Assembly: GCF_029892685.1 (NCBI RefSeq)
Contig: NZ_JARXVD010000016.1
Coordinates: 62,001-126,000 of the forward strand
DNA: 64,000 nt
Reading direction: 5' to 3'
Source of the DNA: Mycobacterium sp. OTB74
GTDB lineage: Bacteria; Actinomycetota; Actinomycetes; Mycobacteriales; Mycobacteriaceae
Part shown: piece after piece, positions 27,278 through 35,516 of the stretch
Layout: every line of letters begins with the position of its first letter
Position numbering within the stretch: position 1 is the stretch's first letter
Program-made: the position numbers and the translations under genes
Notes under the pieces: model-generated
What the model saw: the letters and a program-made list of their open reading frames with translations, nothing else
The model's database searches: none
Told to the model about the DNA's origin: nothing

Positions 27278-27582
27278 CGTCTAGCTACGTATCAAGGCCA
27301 AGGAGCACCCGCCGCTCACGGTGCTCACCCACGTCTGCATCACGCCGCAACCCCTCTATGTGATTGACATCTCATTCCCGGTGACACGGGAACAATACAC
27401 ACGATTTACAACAACACCAATATGCCTTGTACGGAATCTGAGATTTCATCCAAACGAGAGTTATGTTCTCTGTCGAACTGGGATCATTGCGTCCAGACGT
27501 GGTCTAGTGTGGGCTTCCGTTGCACGTTCCGGTAGAGCCCCATTCTCGTGCCGGCGCGTGCGCCGATTTGTCAGAGAGGTCC
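27278..27582. promoter_or_regulatory. Divergent promoter region between mceA and the ligase gene
   Basis: About 300 bp without a gene. It must hold the promoters for both the mce operon (leftward) and the catabolic genes (rightward). It contains the palindrome TTCCCG-GTGACA-CGGGAA at 27375-27392 (perfect 6-bp arms), a plausible operator. A weaker repeat, AGAG-TTATGTT-CTCT, lies near 27459-27473. Local AT content is higher than in the flanking genes. A GAGAGG ribosome site precedes the ligase ATG. Confidence 0.5.
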
Positions 27583-29217
27583 ATGCAGTCCATGCCGACT
27601 TTGCCGTCCAGCAACCCGCCACCCGGCACGATGCTGGGCCCGCCACCACCGGGATTTCCCGGCATCCGGGACATCCCGAACCATCTGCGCGCGTTCTACA
27701 TCGCGCAGGGATGGTGGTCCAGCAAACCTCTGGGAAGGCTGATCGCGGACGGGTTGGCCGAAGCGGGCGGTCAGCCATTTCGCGTGCACTCCGCAGTGCG
27801 GCCGTACACCGCAACGATGCGCGACGTCGAAAATATTGCCCGCTGTCTTGCCGCGGGTCTGCAGCAGCGCGGTGTGGTCGCCGGCGATGTGGTGGCGTTC
27901 CAATTGCCCAACTGGATGGAAGCGGCGGCCGTGTTCTGGGCGTCAACATTTCTCGGAGCCGTGGTGGTACCGATTGTCCATTTCTACGCGTCCAAAGAAC
28001 TGGGCTACATCCTGGCCAGCACCACACCGAAAGTCTTCATCACCGCTGCGGACTTCGGTCGGATGAGCTACGAACCGGCCCTAAGTGCGCAGGTCCCCAT
28101 CGTCGGCGTGGTCGGCGTCAACTTCGACGAGCTGATCGCTGATCAACCACTGCGGCAGGTTGCCGACACCGACGCCGCCGCCCCTGCGTTGATCGCGTTC
28201 ACCTCAGGGACCACACGAAACCCCAAGGGCGTCATCCACAGTCATCAGTCACTGGGCTTTGAGACGCGCCAACTGCTGGACAATCAGCCACCCAATACGG
28301 GGGCGCAACTGACCGCGTTGCCGGTGGGACATTTCATCGGGATGCTGGGCGCCTTCCTGCTGCCGGTGCTGGGCGGCGGCTCGGTCGATCTGCTCGATGT
28401 CTGGGACGCCGGTCACGTCCTGGATCTGATGGAAAGTCACGGTCTGGCCGTCGGCGGTGGACCGCCGTACTTCGTGACCAGCGTGATCGACCATGAACGT
28501 TTCCGCCCCGAACATCTGCCCTACATCAGCCACATCGGGCTCGGCGGCTCGACGGTGCCGACCGTCATCGCCCAGAGGCTGACCGATCTCGGTGTGACGG
28601 TCACCCGCTCCTACGGCAGCACCGAACATCCCTCCATCACCGGGTCGCCAGGCAACGCGCCGCAGGACAAACGTCTGTACACCGACGGATGTGCACGACG
28701 CGGAGTGGAGATCCGGCTGGCCGGCGACGGCGAAATCATCAGTCGCGGACCCGATTTGTGTCTGGGTTACACCGATCCGGCCCTGACCGCTGCGGCCTTC
28801 GACGAGGACGGCTGGTACCACACGGGCGATATCGGCCGTCTTGACGAGGACGGGTTCCTCACCATCACCGACCGCAAGTCCGACATCATCATCCGCGGCG
28901 GTGAGAACATCAGCGCCCTGGAAGTCGAAGAGATCTTGTTGACCCTGGCCGCTGTCGCCGAAGCCGTCGTCGTGGCCGCACCGGACAGGCGCCTAGGCGA
29001 GCACCCCGCGGCCGTAGTGCGTCTGCGCCCCGGCGCGGTGATGCCGACACTCGATGATGTCCGCACCCATTTCCGCGCTGCGGGCCTGGCCCGCCAGAAA
29101 TGGCCCGAGGAACTCATCGCGGTGGACGACTTCCCCCGCACCGCCAGCGGAAAAATCCAAAAGTATCGCGTGCGCCAGCAGATGACGGCCCAAAACCACA
29201 GCACCACAACTAAGTAA
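27583..29217 (+). CDS. Acyl-CoA synthetase / AMP-dependent acid-CoA ligase (FadD type)
   Basis: 544 aa. It activates a carboxylic acid with ATP and CoA through an acyl-AMP. ANL-family motifs are present: the P-loop-like FTSGTTRNPKGV, the adenine motif YGSTEHP, hinge motif GWYHTGDIGRLDEDG, ITDRKSDIIIRGGENIS, and the C-terminal catalytic Lys in PRTASGKIQKYRV. The ATG at 27583 has a GAGAGG site 6 bp upstream; an alternative ATG 9 bp later is possible. It is the first gene of the rightward catabolic set, divergent from mceA, so it may activate the acid brought in by that importer (inference). Confidence 0.92.
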   Translation: MQSMPTLPSSNPPPGTMLGPPPPGFPGIRDIPNHLRAFYIAQGWWSSKPLGRLIADGLAEAGGQPFRVHSAVRPYTATMRDVENIARCLAAGLQQRGVVAGDVVAFQLPNWMEAAAVFWASTFLGAVVVPIVHFYASKELGYILASTTPKVFITAADFGRMSYEPALSAQVPIVGVVGVNFDELIADQPLRQVADTDAAAPALIAFTSGTTRNPKGVIHSHQSLGFETRQLLDNQPPNTGAQLTALPVGHFIGMLGAFLLPVLGGGSVDLLDVWDAGHVLDLMESHGLAVGGGPPYFVTSVIDHERFRPEHLPYISHIGLGGSTVPTVIAQRLTDLGVTVTRSYGSTEHPSITGSPGNAPQDKRLYTDGCARRGVEIRLAGDGEIISRGPDLCLGYTDPALTAAAFDEDGWYHTGDIGRLDEDGFLTITDRKSDIIIRGGENISALEVEEILLTLAAVAEAVVVAAPDRRLGEHPAAVVRLRPGAVMPTLDDVRTHFRAAGLARQKWPEELIAVDDFPRTASGKIQKYRVRQQMTAQNHSTTTK

Positions 29218-29247
29218 CCGACAAGATCGACGAAGAATCGAGTTCGC

Positions 29248-30084
29248 ATGTCTGGACGTGTAGCAGGAAAAGTCGCATTCATATCCGGCGGCGCCCGCGG
29301 GCAAGGCCGCAGCCACGCGCTGCGACTGGCCCAGGAAGGCGCCGATATCATCACCGTCGACTTCTGCTCCCACATCGACGGGATGCCCGAACCCACCTCC
29401 ACCGTCGAGGACCTAGCGCACACCGCCGACATGGTCAACAACCTCGGGCGGCGCATCGTCACCGCACAGGTGGACGTCCGCGACTACGCCGCACTCTCGG
29501 CGGCGGTCGATGACGGCGTGGCCCAGCTGGGGCGCCTGGACATCATCGTGGCCAACGCCGGAATCGGGACCGGCGGCGCGATGCTCGACGAAATGGATGA
29601 GGCCCGCTGGCAGGACACCATTGACGTCAACCTGACCGGCTGCTGGAAGACAGTCAAAGCCGGTGTCGCACACATCAAAGCGGGTGGGCGAGGCGGTTCG
29701 ATCATTTTGACCAGTTCGGTCGGTGGCCTCAAGGCTTACCCGCACGTAGGGCACTACGTGTCGGCCAAACACGGTGTTGTTGGCCTCATGCGCACCTTCG
29801 CCGTTGAACTCGGACCGCACTCGATTCGGGTCAACTCGGTGCACCCCACCCACGTCAACACCCCCATGCTGATGAACGAGTCGACGTACACCTCCTTTCG
29901 TCCCGACCTGGCAAATCCCGGCCAGGACGACCTGATTCCGATCTGCCAAAACTTTCACCTGCTGCCCATCCCGTGGGTGCAGCCCGAAGACATCAGCAAC
30001 GCCGTGCTGTTCTTGGCTTCGGACGAATCGCGCTACATCACTGGTGTTCCGCTAGCCATCGACGCGGGCAGTTGCCTGAAATAG
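29248..30084 (+). CDS. Mycofactocin-type short-chain dehydrogenase/reductase
   Basis: 278 aa, classical SDR. The cofactor motif is ISGGARGQGRSHALRLAQEGADI. The GARGQGRSHA variant and the long insertion before NAGIGTGG are typical of SDRs thought to hold NAD tightly and use mycofactocin as external electron acceptor. The catalytic set is Ser in TSSVGGLKAYP and Y-x3-K in YVSAKHG. It should oxidise a secondary alcohol or reduce a ketone. It follows the ligase by 30 bp and precedes the hydrolase by 8 bp, consistent with one operon. No mycofactocin synthesis genes are in the window. Confidence 0.88.
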   Translation: MSGRVAGKVAFISGGARGQGRSHALRLAQEGADIITVDFCSHIDGMPEPTSTVEDLAHTADMVNNLGRRIVTAQVDVRDYAALSAAVDDGVAQLGRLDIIVANAGIGTGGAMLDEMDEARWQDTIDVNLTGCWKTVKAGVAHIKAGGRGGSIILTSSVGGLKAYPHVGHYVSAKHGVVGLMRTFAVELGPHSIRVNSVHPTHVNTPMLMNESTYTSFRPDLANPGQDDLIPICQNFHLLPIPWVQPEDISNAVLFLASDESRYITGVPLAIDAGSCLK

Positions 30085-30092
30085 AGACCTCG

Positions 30093-31466
30093 ATGACCTA
30101 CCCCGCTCGAGGACACCGAATCGATTCGACCGTCACGATGCTGCCCGGTCGCCCTGCGCAGAGCGCCACCGCCCCGCGCGTGTTCGACGGGCAGAAGGTG
30201 CCCGTGGTCGACGAGAACTACTACACCGAAACCGAATACCTGCTCGCCGGGTTAGCGGACACCTACCGCGGTCCGGTCACCGGGCCCATTACCGTCGACC
30301 GCGTCGACGTCGAGTACTGCACACGAATTGTGGTGCGACGTCCGGCCGACCCGCACCGCTTCTCCGGCCGGATACTGGTCGAGCCGTTCAACACCACCTT
30401 TGCCGAAGACCGCGACGCCCTGTGGGCGCAGGCCGGGGACCTGTTGCAAGACAACGGGGACGGCTGGATCGGAGTCAGCGTTCGCCAGCTATCGGTCGAG
30501 GCGCTGCGCCGCGCGGACACCGCGCGATACGCTGACCTCTCAATCGAGGGTAACGACCTTGTCTGGTCCATACTTTCTCATCTGGCAGTCCTGATCCGTC
30601 GGCACGAGCTGCTACCCGAAGTCCGCTACATCTACCTGGGCGGCTATTCCCAAAGTGCCCTAGACACAGCCACTTTCGCCACCCTGTTCGGCGCCACCGA
30701 ACCTGGATGCCCACCGCTGTTCGACGGCTACCTCCCGGTCGCTCACGCCGCCAGTTTCACGGCGGTGTCCAGCGCAGACGGTTTGCCGTCCCGCGAAAAT
30801 GCTGTCATGGCACCCGTGGGGGTGCCGGTGATCGACGTTCAACCTCAAAGCGACGTCGAAGGGTTCACCGCCGAATTTGGTCAGCATCAGCTCACGATCG
30901 CCGGATCGGCGTCGGTGCGTCGCGATGACAGCGACACACCAGCCGACCGATATCGGCTATACGAACTGCCCGGCGCCCCACACGCCCGCTGTGTCGACGG
31001 ATGCGTCGGCGACGAATCAGACTTCCCCACAGCGGCGTTCGTGCGTGCCGCGCTACAGAGCCTGTGCCGATGGTCCGAGAGCAACATCGCTCCACCTCAC
31101 GCCCCGCGGATCACTCTCAGCCAGCTGGGACCGGTGTCGGTGGCCGCCGTCGATGACCTCGGCAACCCTCTCGGCGGCATCCGGGCGCCCCAGCTGCAAG
31201 TTCCACTGGCCCGCTATACCGCCCACTCAACACCCGGGCCTTTGTGTGCCCTGGCCGGAGCAACAATCCCGTTGCCCCTGAACGTGCTTCGCGCCCGCTA
31301 CGGCGACAGCACCGGATACCTCCAACAGTTCGGCGCCGCGCTCGCCGGCACCGTTGAGGCGGGATTTCTTCTCGTCGAAGATGTCTTCGCGCTGATGGTC
31401 GCAGCTGAAGCGGCAGCTCGCATCGCCTTCGACGCCGATCGCCGTTTGGAGTTGGATTCGCCATGA
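30093..31466 (+). CDS. Alpha/beta hydrolase domain protein (Abhydrolase_10-like)
   Basis: 457 aa from MTYPARGHRID. The nucleophile elbow is GGYSQSALDTATF (Ser about residue 194), and a late His occurs in PGAPHARCVDGC. Size and layout resemble the large uncharacterised alpha/beta hydrolase domain family found beside steroid and terpenoid catabolic genes in actinobacteria. It may hydrolyse an ester or lactone; there is no signal peptide, so it is cytoplasmic. It overlaps the following kinase-like gene by 4 bp. Family call is moderately sure; substrate unknown. Confidence 0.75.
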   Translation: MTYPARGHRIDSTVTMLPGRPAQSATAPRVFDGQKVPVVDENYYTETEYLLAGLADTYRGPVTGPITVDRVDVEYCTRIVVRRPADPHRFSGRILVEPFNTTFAEDRDALWAQAGDLLQDNGDGWIGVSVRQLSVEALRRADTARYADLSIEGNDLVWSILSHLAVLIRRHELLPEVRYIYLGGYSQSALDTATFATLFGATEPGCPPLFDGYLPVAHAASFTAVSSADGLPSRENAVMAPVGVPVIDVQPQSDVEGFTAEFGQHQLTIAGSASVRRDDSDTPADRYRLYELPGAPHARCVDGCVGDESDFPTAAFVRAALQSLCRWSESNIAPPHAPRITLSQLGPVSVAAVDDLGNPLGGIRAPQLQVPLARYTAHSTPGPLCALAGATIPLPLNVLRARYGDSTGYLQQFGAALAGTVEAGFLLVEDVFALMVAAEAAARIAFDADRRLELDSP

Positions 31467-32527
31467 ACGTTCCCGTACCCAGTACTCTGCACGAGGCCCT
31501 CTCTGCTGAGTGGATCACCGCTGCGCTACAGACCCGCTTTCCGGGCATACGCATTGTGGCCGTCACCCGCGGACTGACAGTGGACCGCATCACGACCAAC
31601 GCCCTATTCACCATCGAGACCGCGCAGCCCGCTCCCGCGCAGCTACCGACCCAGATGTGCGTCAAAGGCTATTTCAACGACACCGGCCGGCCTATCTGCT
31701 TCGTGGGCGAACCCGAAGCAAGCTTCTACCGCGATGCGGTCGCGGCCACCGGCATTCGCAGCCTGCCGGTGCTGTGGGCCGACGTCGACCCGCAGACCCG
31801 TCACGGCGTGATTCTCAGCGCCGACATCACGGCTACGGGCGGCCAATTCCTCGATGCACACAGCCAATACAGTCCCAGCCAGGTCGCCGCCAGCCTCGAA
31901 CAATTGGCGCAACTGCACGCCACCTCCTGGAATCTGCCTGCGTGGACCAACGTCGACTGGCTGGCCCCACGCCTCGGACGCACCTTGCAGGGTGACCGTC
32001 AAGCGATCAGCGCCGAGCGCATCGCCATCAACTTGACTGGCGACAATGGACAGGGCATCCCGCCGCGGTGGCGCGTTGCCGACCGCGTGATCAACTCCTA
32101 CACCGCCCTCGTTGAGAATCTCCGGAACCACAGCGCGGCGGCCGGGTCTTGCGTCATCCACGGGGACGCCCACGCCGGAAATGTGTTCCTCGACAGTGAG
32201 GGCCAACCCGCCTTCACGGATTGGCAACTTGTGCAACGCGGAATGTGGTACCTGGACGTTGGCTACCACATCGGTTCCACACTCGATGTCGACGCGCGGC
32301 GCGCACACGAACGCGACCTGCTCACCCACTATCTGGATTGCCTGCGTCGCAATGGCGTCCGAGAGGTCCCCACCTTCAGCCAGGCCTGGGCACAGTTGTC
32401 CAAAGGAATCTTGCACGGCCTGTACCTGTGGGCGATCACCACCTACGTCGACCCGACGATCATCGCCGTCATGTTGCATCGGCTGGGAACTGCCGCCGAT
32501 GACCACCATCAGGTCAGTGCGCCGTGA
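31463..32527 (+). CDS. Aminoglycoside-phosphotransferase/choline-kinase-fold protein
   Basis: 354 aa. The APH-fold catalytic loop is clear, VIHGDAHAGNVFLD (HGDxHxxN), followed by the metal-binding FTDWQLVQRG (D-F/W-G variant). The N-terminal lobe shows CVKGYFND, probably carrying the nucleotide-binding Lys. It should phosphorylate a hydroxyl group. Antibiotic resistance is not implied: it sits in a catabolic operon, 4-bp overlapped with the hydrolase gene. APH-fold kinases act in breakdown of 4-hydroxy acids (bacterial LvaA, animal ACAD10/11), so a hydroxyacyl-CoA substrate is one option. Confidence 0.82.
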   Translation: MNVPVPSTLHEALSAEWITAALQTRFPGIRIVAVTRGLTVDRITTNALFTIETAQPAPAQLPTQMCVKGYFNDTGRPICFVGEPEASFYRDAVAATGIRSLPVLWADVDPQTRHGVILSADITATGGQFLDAHSQYSPSQVAASLEQLAQLHATSWNLPAWTNVDWLAPRLGRTLQGDRQAISAERIAINLTGDNGQGIPPRWRVADRVINSYTALVENLRNHSAAAGSCVIHGDAHAGNVFLDSEGQPAFTDWQLVQRGMWYLDVGYHIGSTLDVDARRAHERDLLTHYLDCLRRNGVREVPTFSQAWAQLSKGILHGLYLWAITTYVDPTIIAVMLHRLGTAADDHHQVSAP

Positions 32528-32630
32528 CCGCGGCACGGCAACCCCGGGTAGCCCCACGACCGACTGGACAGATCATGAATTTGCCACTGATACAACGAGC
32601 ATTGCCGTTGCACGCCAAGAGAACCGGCGC

Positions 32631-33851
32631 ATGATGGCCCCGGGCGCCGACGCGTTCGAGGGCATCCGCGTCGTCGAATTAGCCCAGTGGGTGTTTGTTC
32701 CGGTGGCCGGAGCGCTGCTGGCCGACTGGGGTGCCGATGTCATCCGCGTCGAGCGGATCGATGGTGATCCCTACCGGGGCCTGGCGACGCAAGGGATCGG
32801 TTCGGACCGCGGGGGCATCAACTTATCGATGGCCCTGGCCAATCGTGGGAAACGTTCCTTGGCTGTCGATTTACACACCGACGAGGGTCTGGCGGTGTTG
32901 CATGACCTGCTGGCCTCCGCCGATGTGCTGCTGACCAGCTTGCGTCCCGGAGCGTTGCAGCGCCTGGGTCTGGATGCTGAGACCGTCAGGGAGCGCTACC
33001 CACAGTTGATCTACGCCCGCGGCCACGGCTACGGGGTCCGTGGACCCGATGCCGACCACCCCGGTTACGACAGTTCAGCGTTTTGGGCTCGCGGCGGTGT
33101 GGGCCACATTCTGACCCCCACCGACCGGGACTATCCGATCAGCCAGCGCGGCGCGATGGGTGATCGCAACGGCGCGATGTCGCTGGCGTTCGGCATCTCC
33201 GCGGCGCTGCTCAAACGGGCCCGCACGGGCGTCGGCTCGGTCGTGGATGTGTCCTTGCTGGCCACCGCCATGTGGATGTTGTCCTCCGATGTTCTGGCCG
33301 CGCTCAACGGTGGTGAGGTCACGCCGGTGGGTGGCCGCGGTGCTCACATCAACCCCCTCACCGGCACCTACCGCACTCGCGATGGCCGTCACATCCAATT
33401 GATGTTCCTGCAACCGGATCGGTACTGGCCGTCGTTCTGCGCCCTCATCGAGCGGCCAGATCTGTTGGCGGACCCGCGTTTTGCCGATATGGCCGCCCGG
33501 CGGGCCCACTGCGCCGAATTTGTTGCTGCGCTCGATGAGGTGTTCGCCGAGCGCACCCTGGCCCAATGGAAAGATCTTCTGTCGCATTTGGATGCGCCGT
33601 GGGCGCCGCTGCAGTCGATTCACGAGGTCATCACAGATCCGCAGGTGCTCGCCAACTCCTATGTCGGCGATGTGCAGTTGGACGACGGACGTGCCTACCG
33701 ACTGCCGACCGTGCCAGTGCAGATCGATGAGCAGCCACCGGCGCTGCGTCGCGCCCCCGAACATGGCGAGCACACTGAGACGCTGCTGCTGGAACTGGGC
33801 TATGACTGGGAGCGCATCAGCGCACTGGCCTGTGCCGGGGTGATTCCGTGA
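32631..33851 (+). CDS. CaiB/BaiF family (class III) CoA-transferase or racemase
   Basis: 406 aa. N-terminal VVELAQWVFVPVAGALLADWGADVIRVER and the RGKRSLAVDLHTDEGLAVL and LLTSLRPGALQRLGL blocks define the family, which includes acyl-CoA transferases and alpha-methylacyl-CoA racemases. The position aligning with the catalytic Asp falls in GYDSSAFWARGG. The double ATG at 32631 is the first start after a 103-bp gap, and no strong ribosome site is seen. It overlaps the DUF35 gene by 4 bp. It may put CoA on, or epimerise, a pathway intermediate. Confidence 0.88.
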   Translation: MMAPGADAFEGIRVVELAQWVFVPVAGALLADWGADVIRVERIDGDPYRGLATQGIGSDRGGINLSMALANRGKRSLAVDLHTDEGLAVLHDLLASADVLLTSLRPGALQRLGLDAETVRERYPQLIYARGHGYGVRGPDADHPGYDSSAFWARGGVGHILTPTDRDYPISQRGAMGDRNGAMSLAFGISAALLKRARTGVGSVVDVSLLATAMWMLSSDVLAALNGGEVTPVGGRGAHINPLTGTYRTRDGRHIQLMFLQPDRYWPSFCALIERPDLLADPRFADMAARRAHCAEFVAALDEVFAERTLAQWKDLLSHLDAPWAPLQSIHEVITDPQVLANSYVGDVQLDDGRAYRLPTVPVQIDEQPPALRRAPEHGEHTETLLLELGYDWERISALACAGVIP

Positions 33852-34267
33852 GCGCGCCGCGGCCCGTGCCGGTGCCCGACGAGACCTCAGCGCCGTTCTG
33901 GGCCGCGGCCGCCGCACATCAGCTGGTGGTGGCGCAGTGCTCGCGATGCGGGGTACGGACCCTGCCCCCCGATGTGGTGTGCACGAGCTGCGGCAGTACC
34001 GAACCGGCCATGCGCTACACGCCGATCGACGGCCGCGCCATCATCAGATCCTGGACCGTGGTGCGCAAGGCATTGCTCCCAGGGTTCGCCGAGGATCTGC
34101 CGTTCGTGTTGGTGGACGCCGAACTCATCGAGGCACCCGGGCTGCGGATCATTGGACGCCTGCTTGATGGGCCGGATGCCGAGCTGAGGCTGGGCGCCGC
34201 GTTGGTGTGCGCGTTCGAAGACGTCACGGCCGGTGTGTCGATACCAGCATTCGAGCTGGCCCCATGA
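33848..34267 (+). CDS. DUF35 OB-fold / zinc-ribbon protein
   Basis: 139 aa, GTG start in a GTGA overlap. The zinc ribbon is CSRCGVRTLPPDVVCTSCGS (CxxC-x10-CxxC), followed by an OB-fold from about residue 55. Such proteins bind acyl-CoA and partner thiolase-fold enzymes; the best-known case is the DUF35 part of ChsH2, which binds the aldolase Ltp2 in cholesterol side-chain breakdown. It overlaps the thiolase-fold gene by 4 bp, so the two very likely form a complex. Confidence 0.9.
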   Translation: MSAPRPVPVPDETSAPFWAAAAAHQLVVAQCSRCGVRTLPPDVVCTSCGSTEPAMRYTPIDGRAIIRSWTVVRKALLPGFAEDLPFVLVDAELIEAPGLRIIGRLLDGPDAELRLGAALVCAFEDVTAGVSIPAFELAP

Positions 34268-35454
34268 GCGTGGACGGCCCGCGCGCCGCAGTCATCGGAT
34301 ACGCCCACAGCGCCGTGCGCCGCGGCGGCGTCGCGCTGGGATCACTGGCCGTGCAGACGGCCCGCACCGCCATCGCCGACGCGGGCCTGCGCGTCGACCA
34401 GATCGACGGATTCGTCGGTTCGGCGCTGCTGCCCACCGCCGGCGCCCACGCGATCGTCGACGGCCTGAGCACCGTGTCCTCAGCGTGGCTGGCCCAACAC
34501 CTGGGCGCCGACCCGCGCTATGTCGCCGGATTCGACGGTATCGGCCAACTCGTGGGATCAGTGGCCATGGCGGTCAACGCCATCGGCGCCGGCGCCGCCA
34601 ACTATGTGGTAGTACACCGTGCTTTACACAACCCGGCGGGCACCTATCACGGCAACCCGATGCACCAAGCCCGGGGCCATCAGCAGTGGACCGCGCCCCA
34701 AGGGTTTTTCGGACCGCTGGCGATGATCGCCTTGCCGTACACCGAATACCTACAACGCTATGGCGCCCAACGGGAATCGATGGCCGCGGTGGTGGTTGAG
34801 GCCCGCAAGAACGGCGCCACGATTCCCTGGTCCTACTGGTATGGCAAGCCACTGTCGGCTCAGGACTACCTGAGCGCTGATCCGTTGTTCGACCCGGTCT
34901 GCCGATACGACTGCGACATCCCCGTCGATGGGGTGGCCACCTTCGTATTGACCTCCCCGCAGCGCGCCGCCGATGGCCCGCACCGGCCCGTCTACGTTGC
35001 CGGATACGCCAATTCAGCGCCACCGCGCGGCCGTATGCCCCAGCACTGGCCACTGGACGACATCATGGCCGGCGGCGCCCAGACCGTGAAAAGGCTCTGG
35101 GAAAACACCGGTTTGAGCATTGATCAGATCGACCTGCCCCAGCTCTACGACGGATTCTCCCCGCTGGTGTGGTTCTGGCTGGAGGCGCTGGGGATCTGCC
35201 CCGTCGGTCAAGCACATCACTTCGCCGCCACCGGCGGAATCAACGCTGACGACGCCGCGGCGATCCCGGCCCTCAGCGGCGGAGGCGCGCTGGGAAACGG
35301 TCGGATGCATGGGATTCCACAAATGCTGGAGTGCTATCTGCAACTGTCCGGCCGCGCCGGAGTGCGCCAGCGACCCGCTGTTGACACAGCGCTTGCGTGT
35401 CATTCCTCGCCGCACTACGGCGGTGCGGTCGCGTACACAATCCATCCCAAATAA
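34264..35454 (+). CDS. Thiolase-fold lipid-transfer-like protein, probably an Ltp2-type aldolase
   Basis: 396 aa, SCP-x/thiolase fold (PRAAVIGYAHS, TARTAIADAGLRVDQIDG). Thiolase catalytic residues are missing. There is no Cys in the first 200 residues where the nucleophile should be, and the C-terminal GHP motif is replaced by GNGRMHG. Proteins with these changes that pair with a DUF35 partner are retro-aldolases releasing a short acyl-CoA from a hydroxyacyl-CoA (Ltp2 type), and LPQLYDGFSPLVW fits that subgroup. Start chosen at the ATGA overlap with the DUF35 gene. I infer a C-C cleaving enzyme; lipid binding without catalysis remains possible. Confidence 0.82.
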   Translation: MSVDGPRAAVIGYAHSAVRRGGVALGSLAVQTARTAIADAGLRVDQIDGFVGSALLPTAGAHAIVDGLSTVSSAWLAQHLGADPRYVAGFDGIGQLVGSVAMAVNAIGAGAANYVVVHRALHNPAGTYHGNPMHQARGHQQWTAPQGFFGPLAMIALPYTEYLQRYGAQRESMAAVVVEARKNGATIPWSYWYGKPLSAQDYLSADPLFDPVCRYDCDIPVDGVATFVLTSPQRAADGPHRPVYVAGYANSAPPRGRMPQHWPLDDIMAGGAQTVKRLWENTGLSIDQIDLPQLYDGFSPLVWFWLEALGICPVGQAHHFAATGGINADDAAAIPALSGGGALGNGRMHGIPQMLECYLQLSGRAGVRQRPAVDTALACHSSPHYGGAVAYTIHPK

Positions 35455-35481
35455 TAGTTGCAATGGTGTTTGAACAAGAAT

Positions 35482-35494
35482 ACAGTTCTACTGT
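35482..35494. promoter_or_regulatory. Palindrome upstream of the second aldehyde dehydrogenase (possible operator)
   Basis: ACAGT-TCT-ACTGT, perfect 5-bp arms, in a short AT-richer gap after the thiolase-fold gene. It lies 22 bp before the TTG I take as the ALDH start, and would lie inside the gene if the upstream ATG at 35463 were used. It contains AGTTCTAC, which also occurs in two other promoter regions here. A TetR-type regulator is encoded 5 kb downstream. Confidence 0.4.
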
Positions 35495-35516
35495 TACCAG
35501 TGTTAGGGAGTCGAAG

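Noticed and set aside
31463..32527. Aminoglycoside resistance gene
   Set aside because: Only the kinase fold is shared; operon context is catabolic and no resistance-specific features were seen.
34264..35454. Functional beta-ketothiolase
   Set aside because: Nucleophilic Cys and GHP motif are absent.
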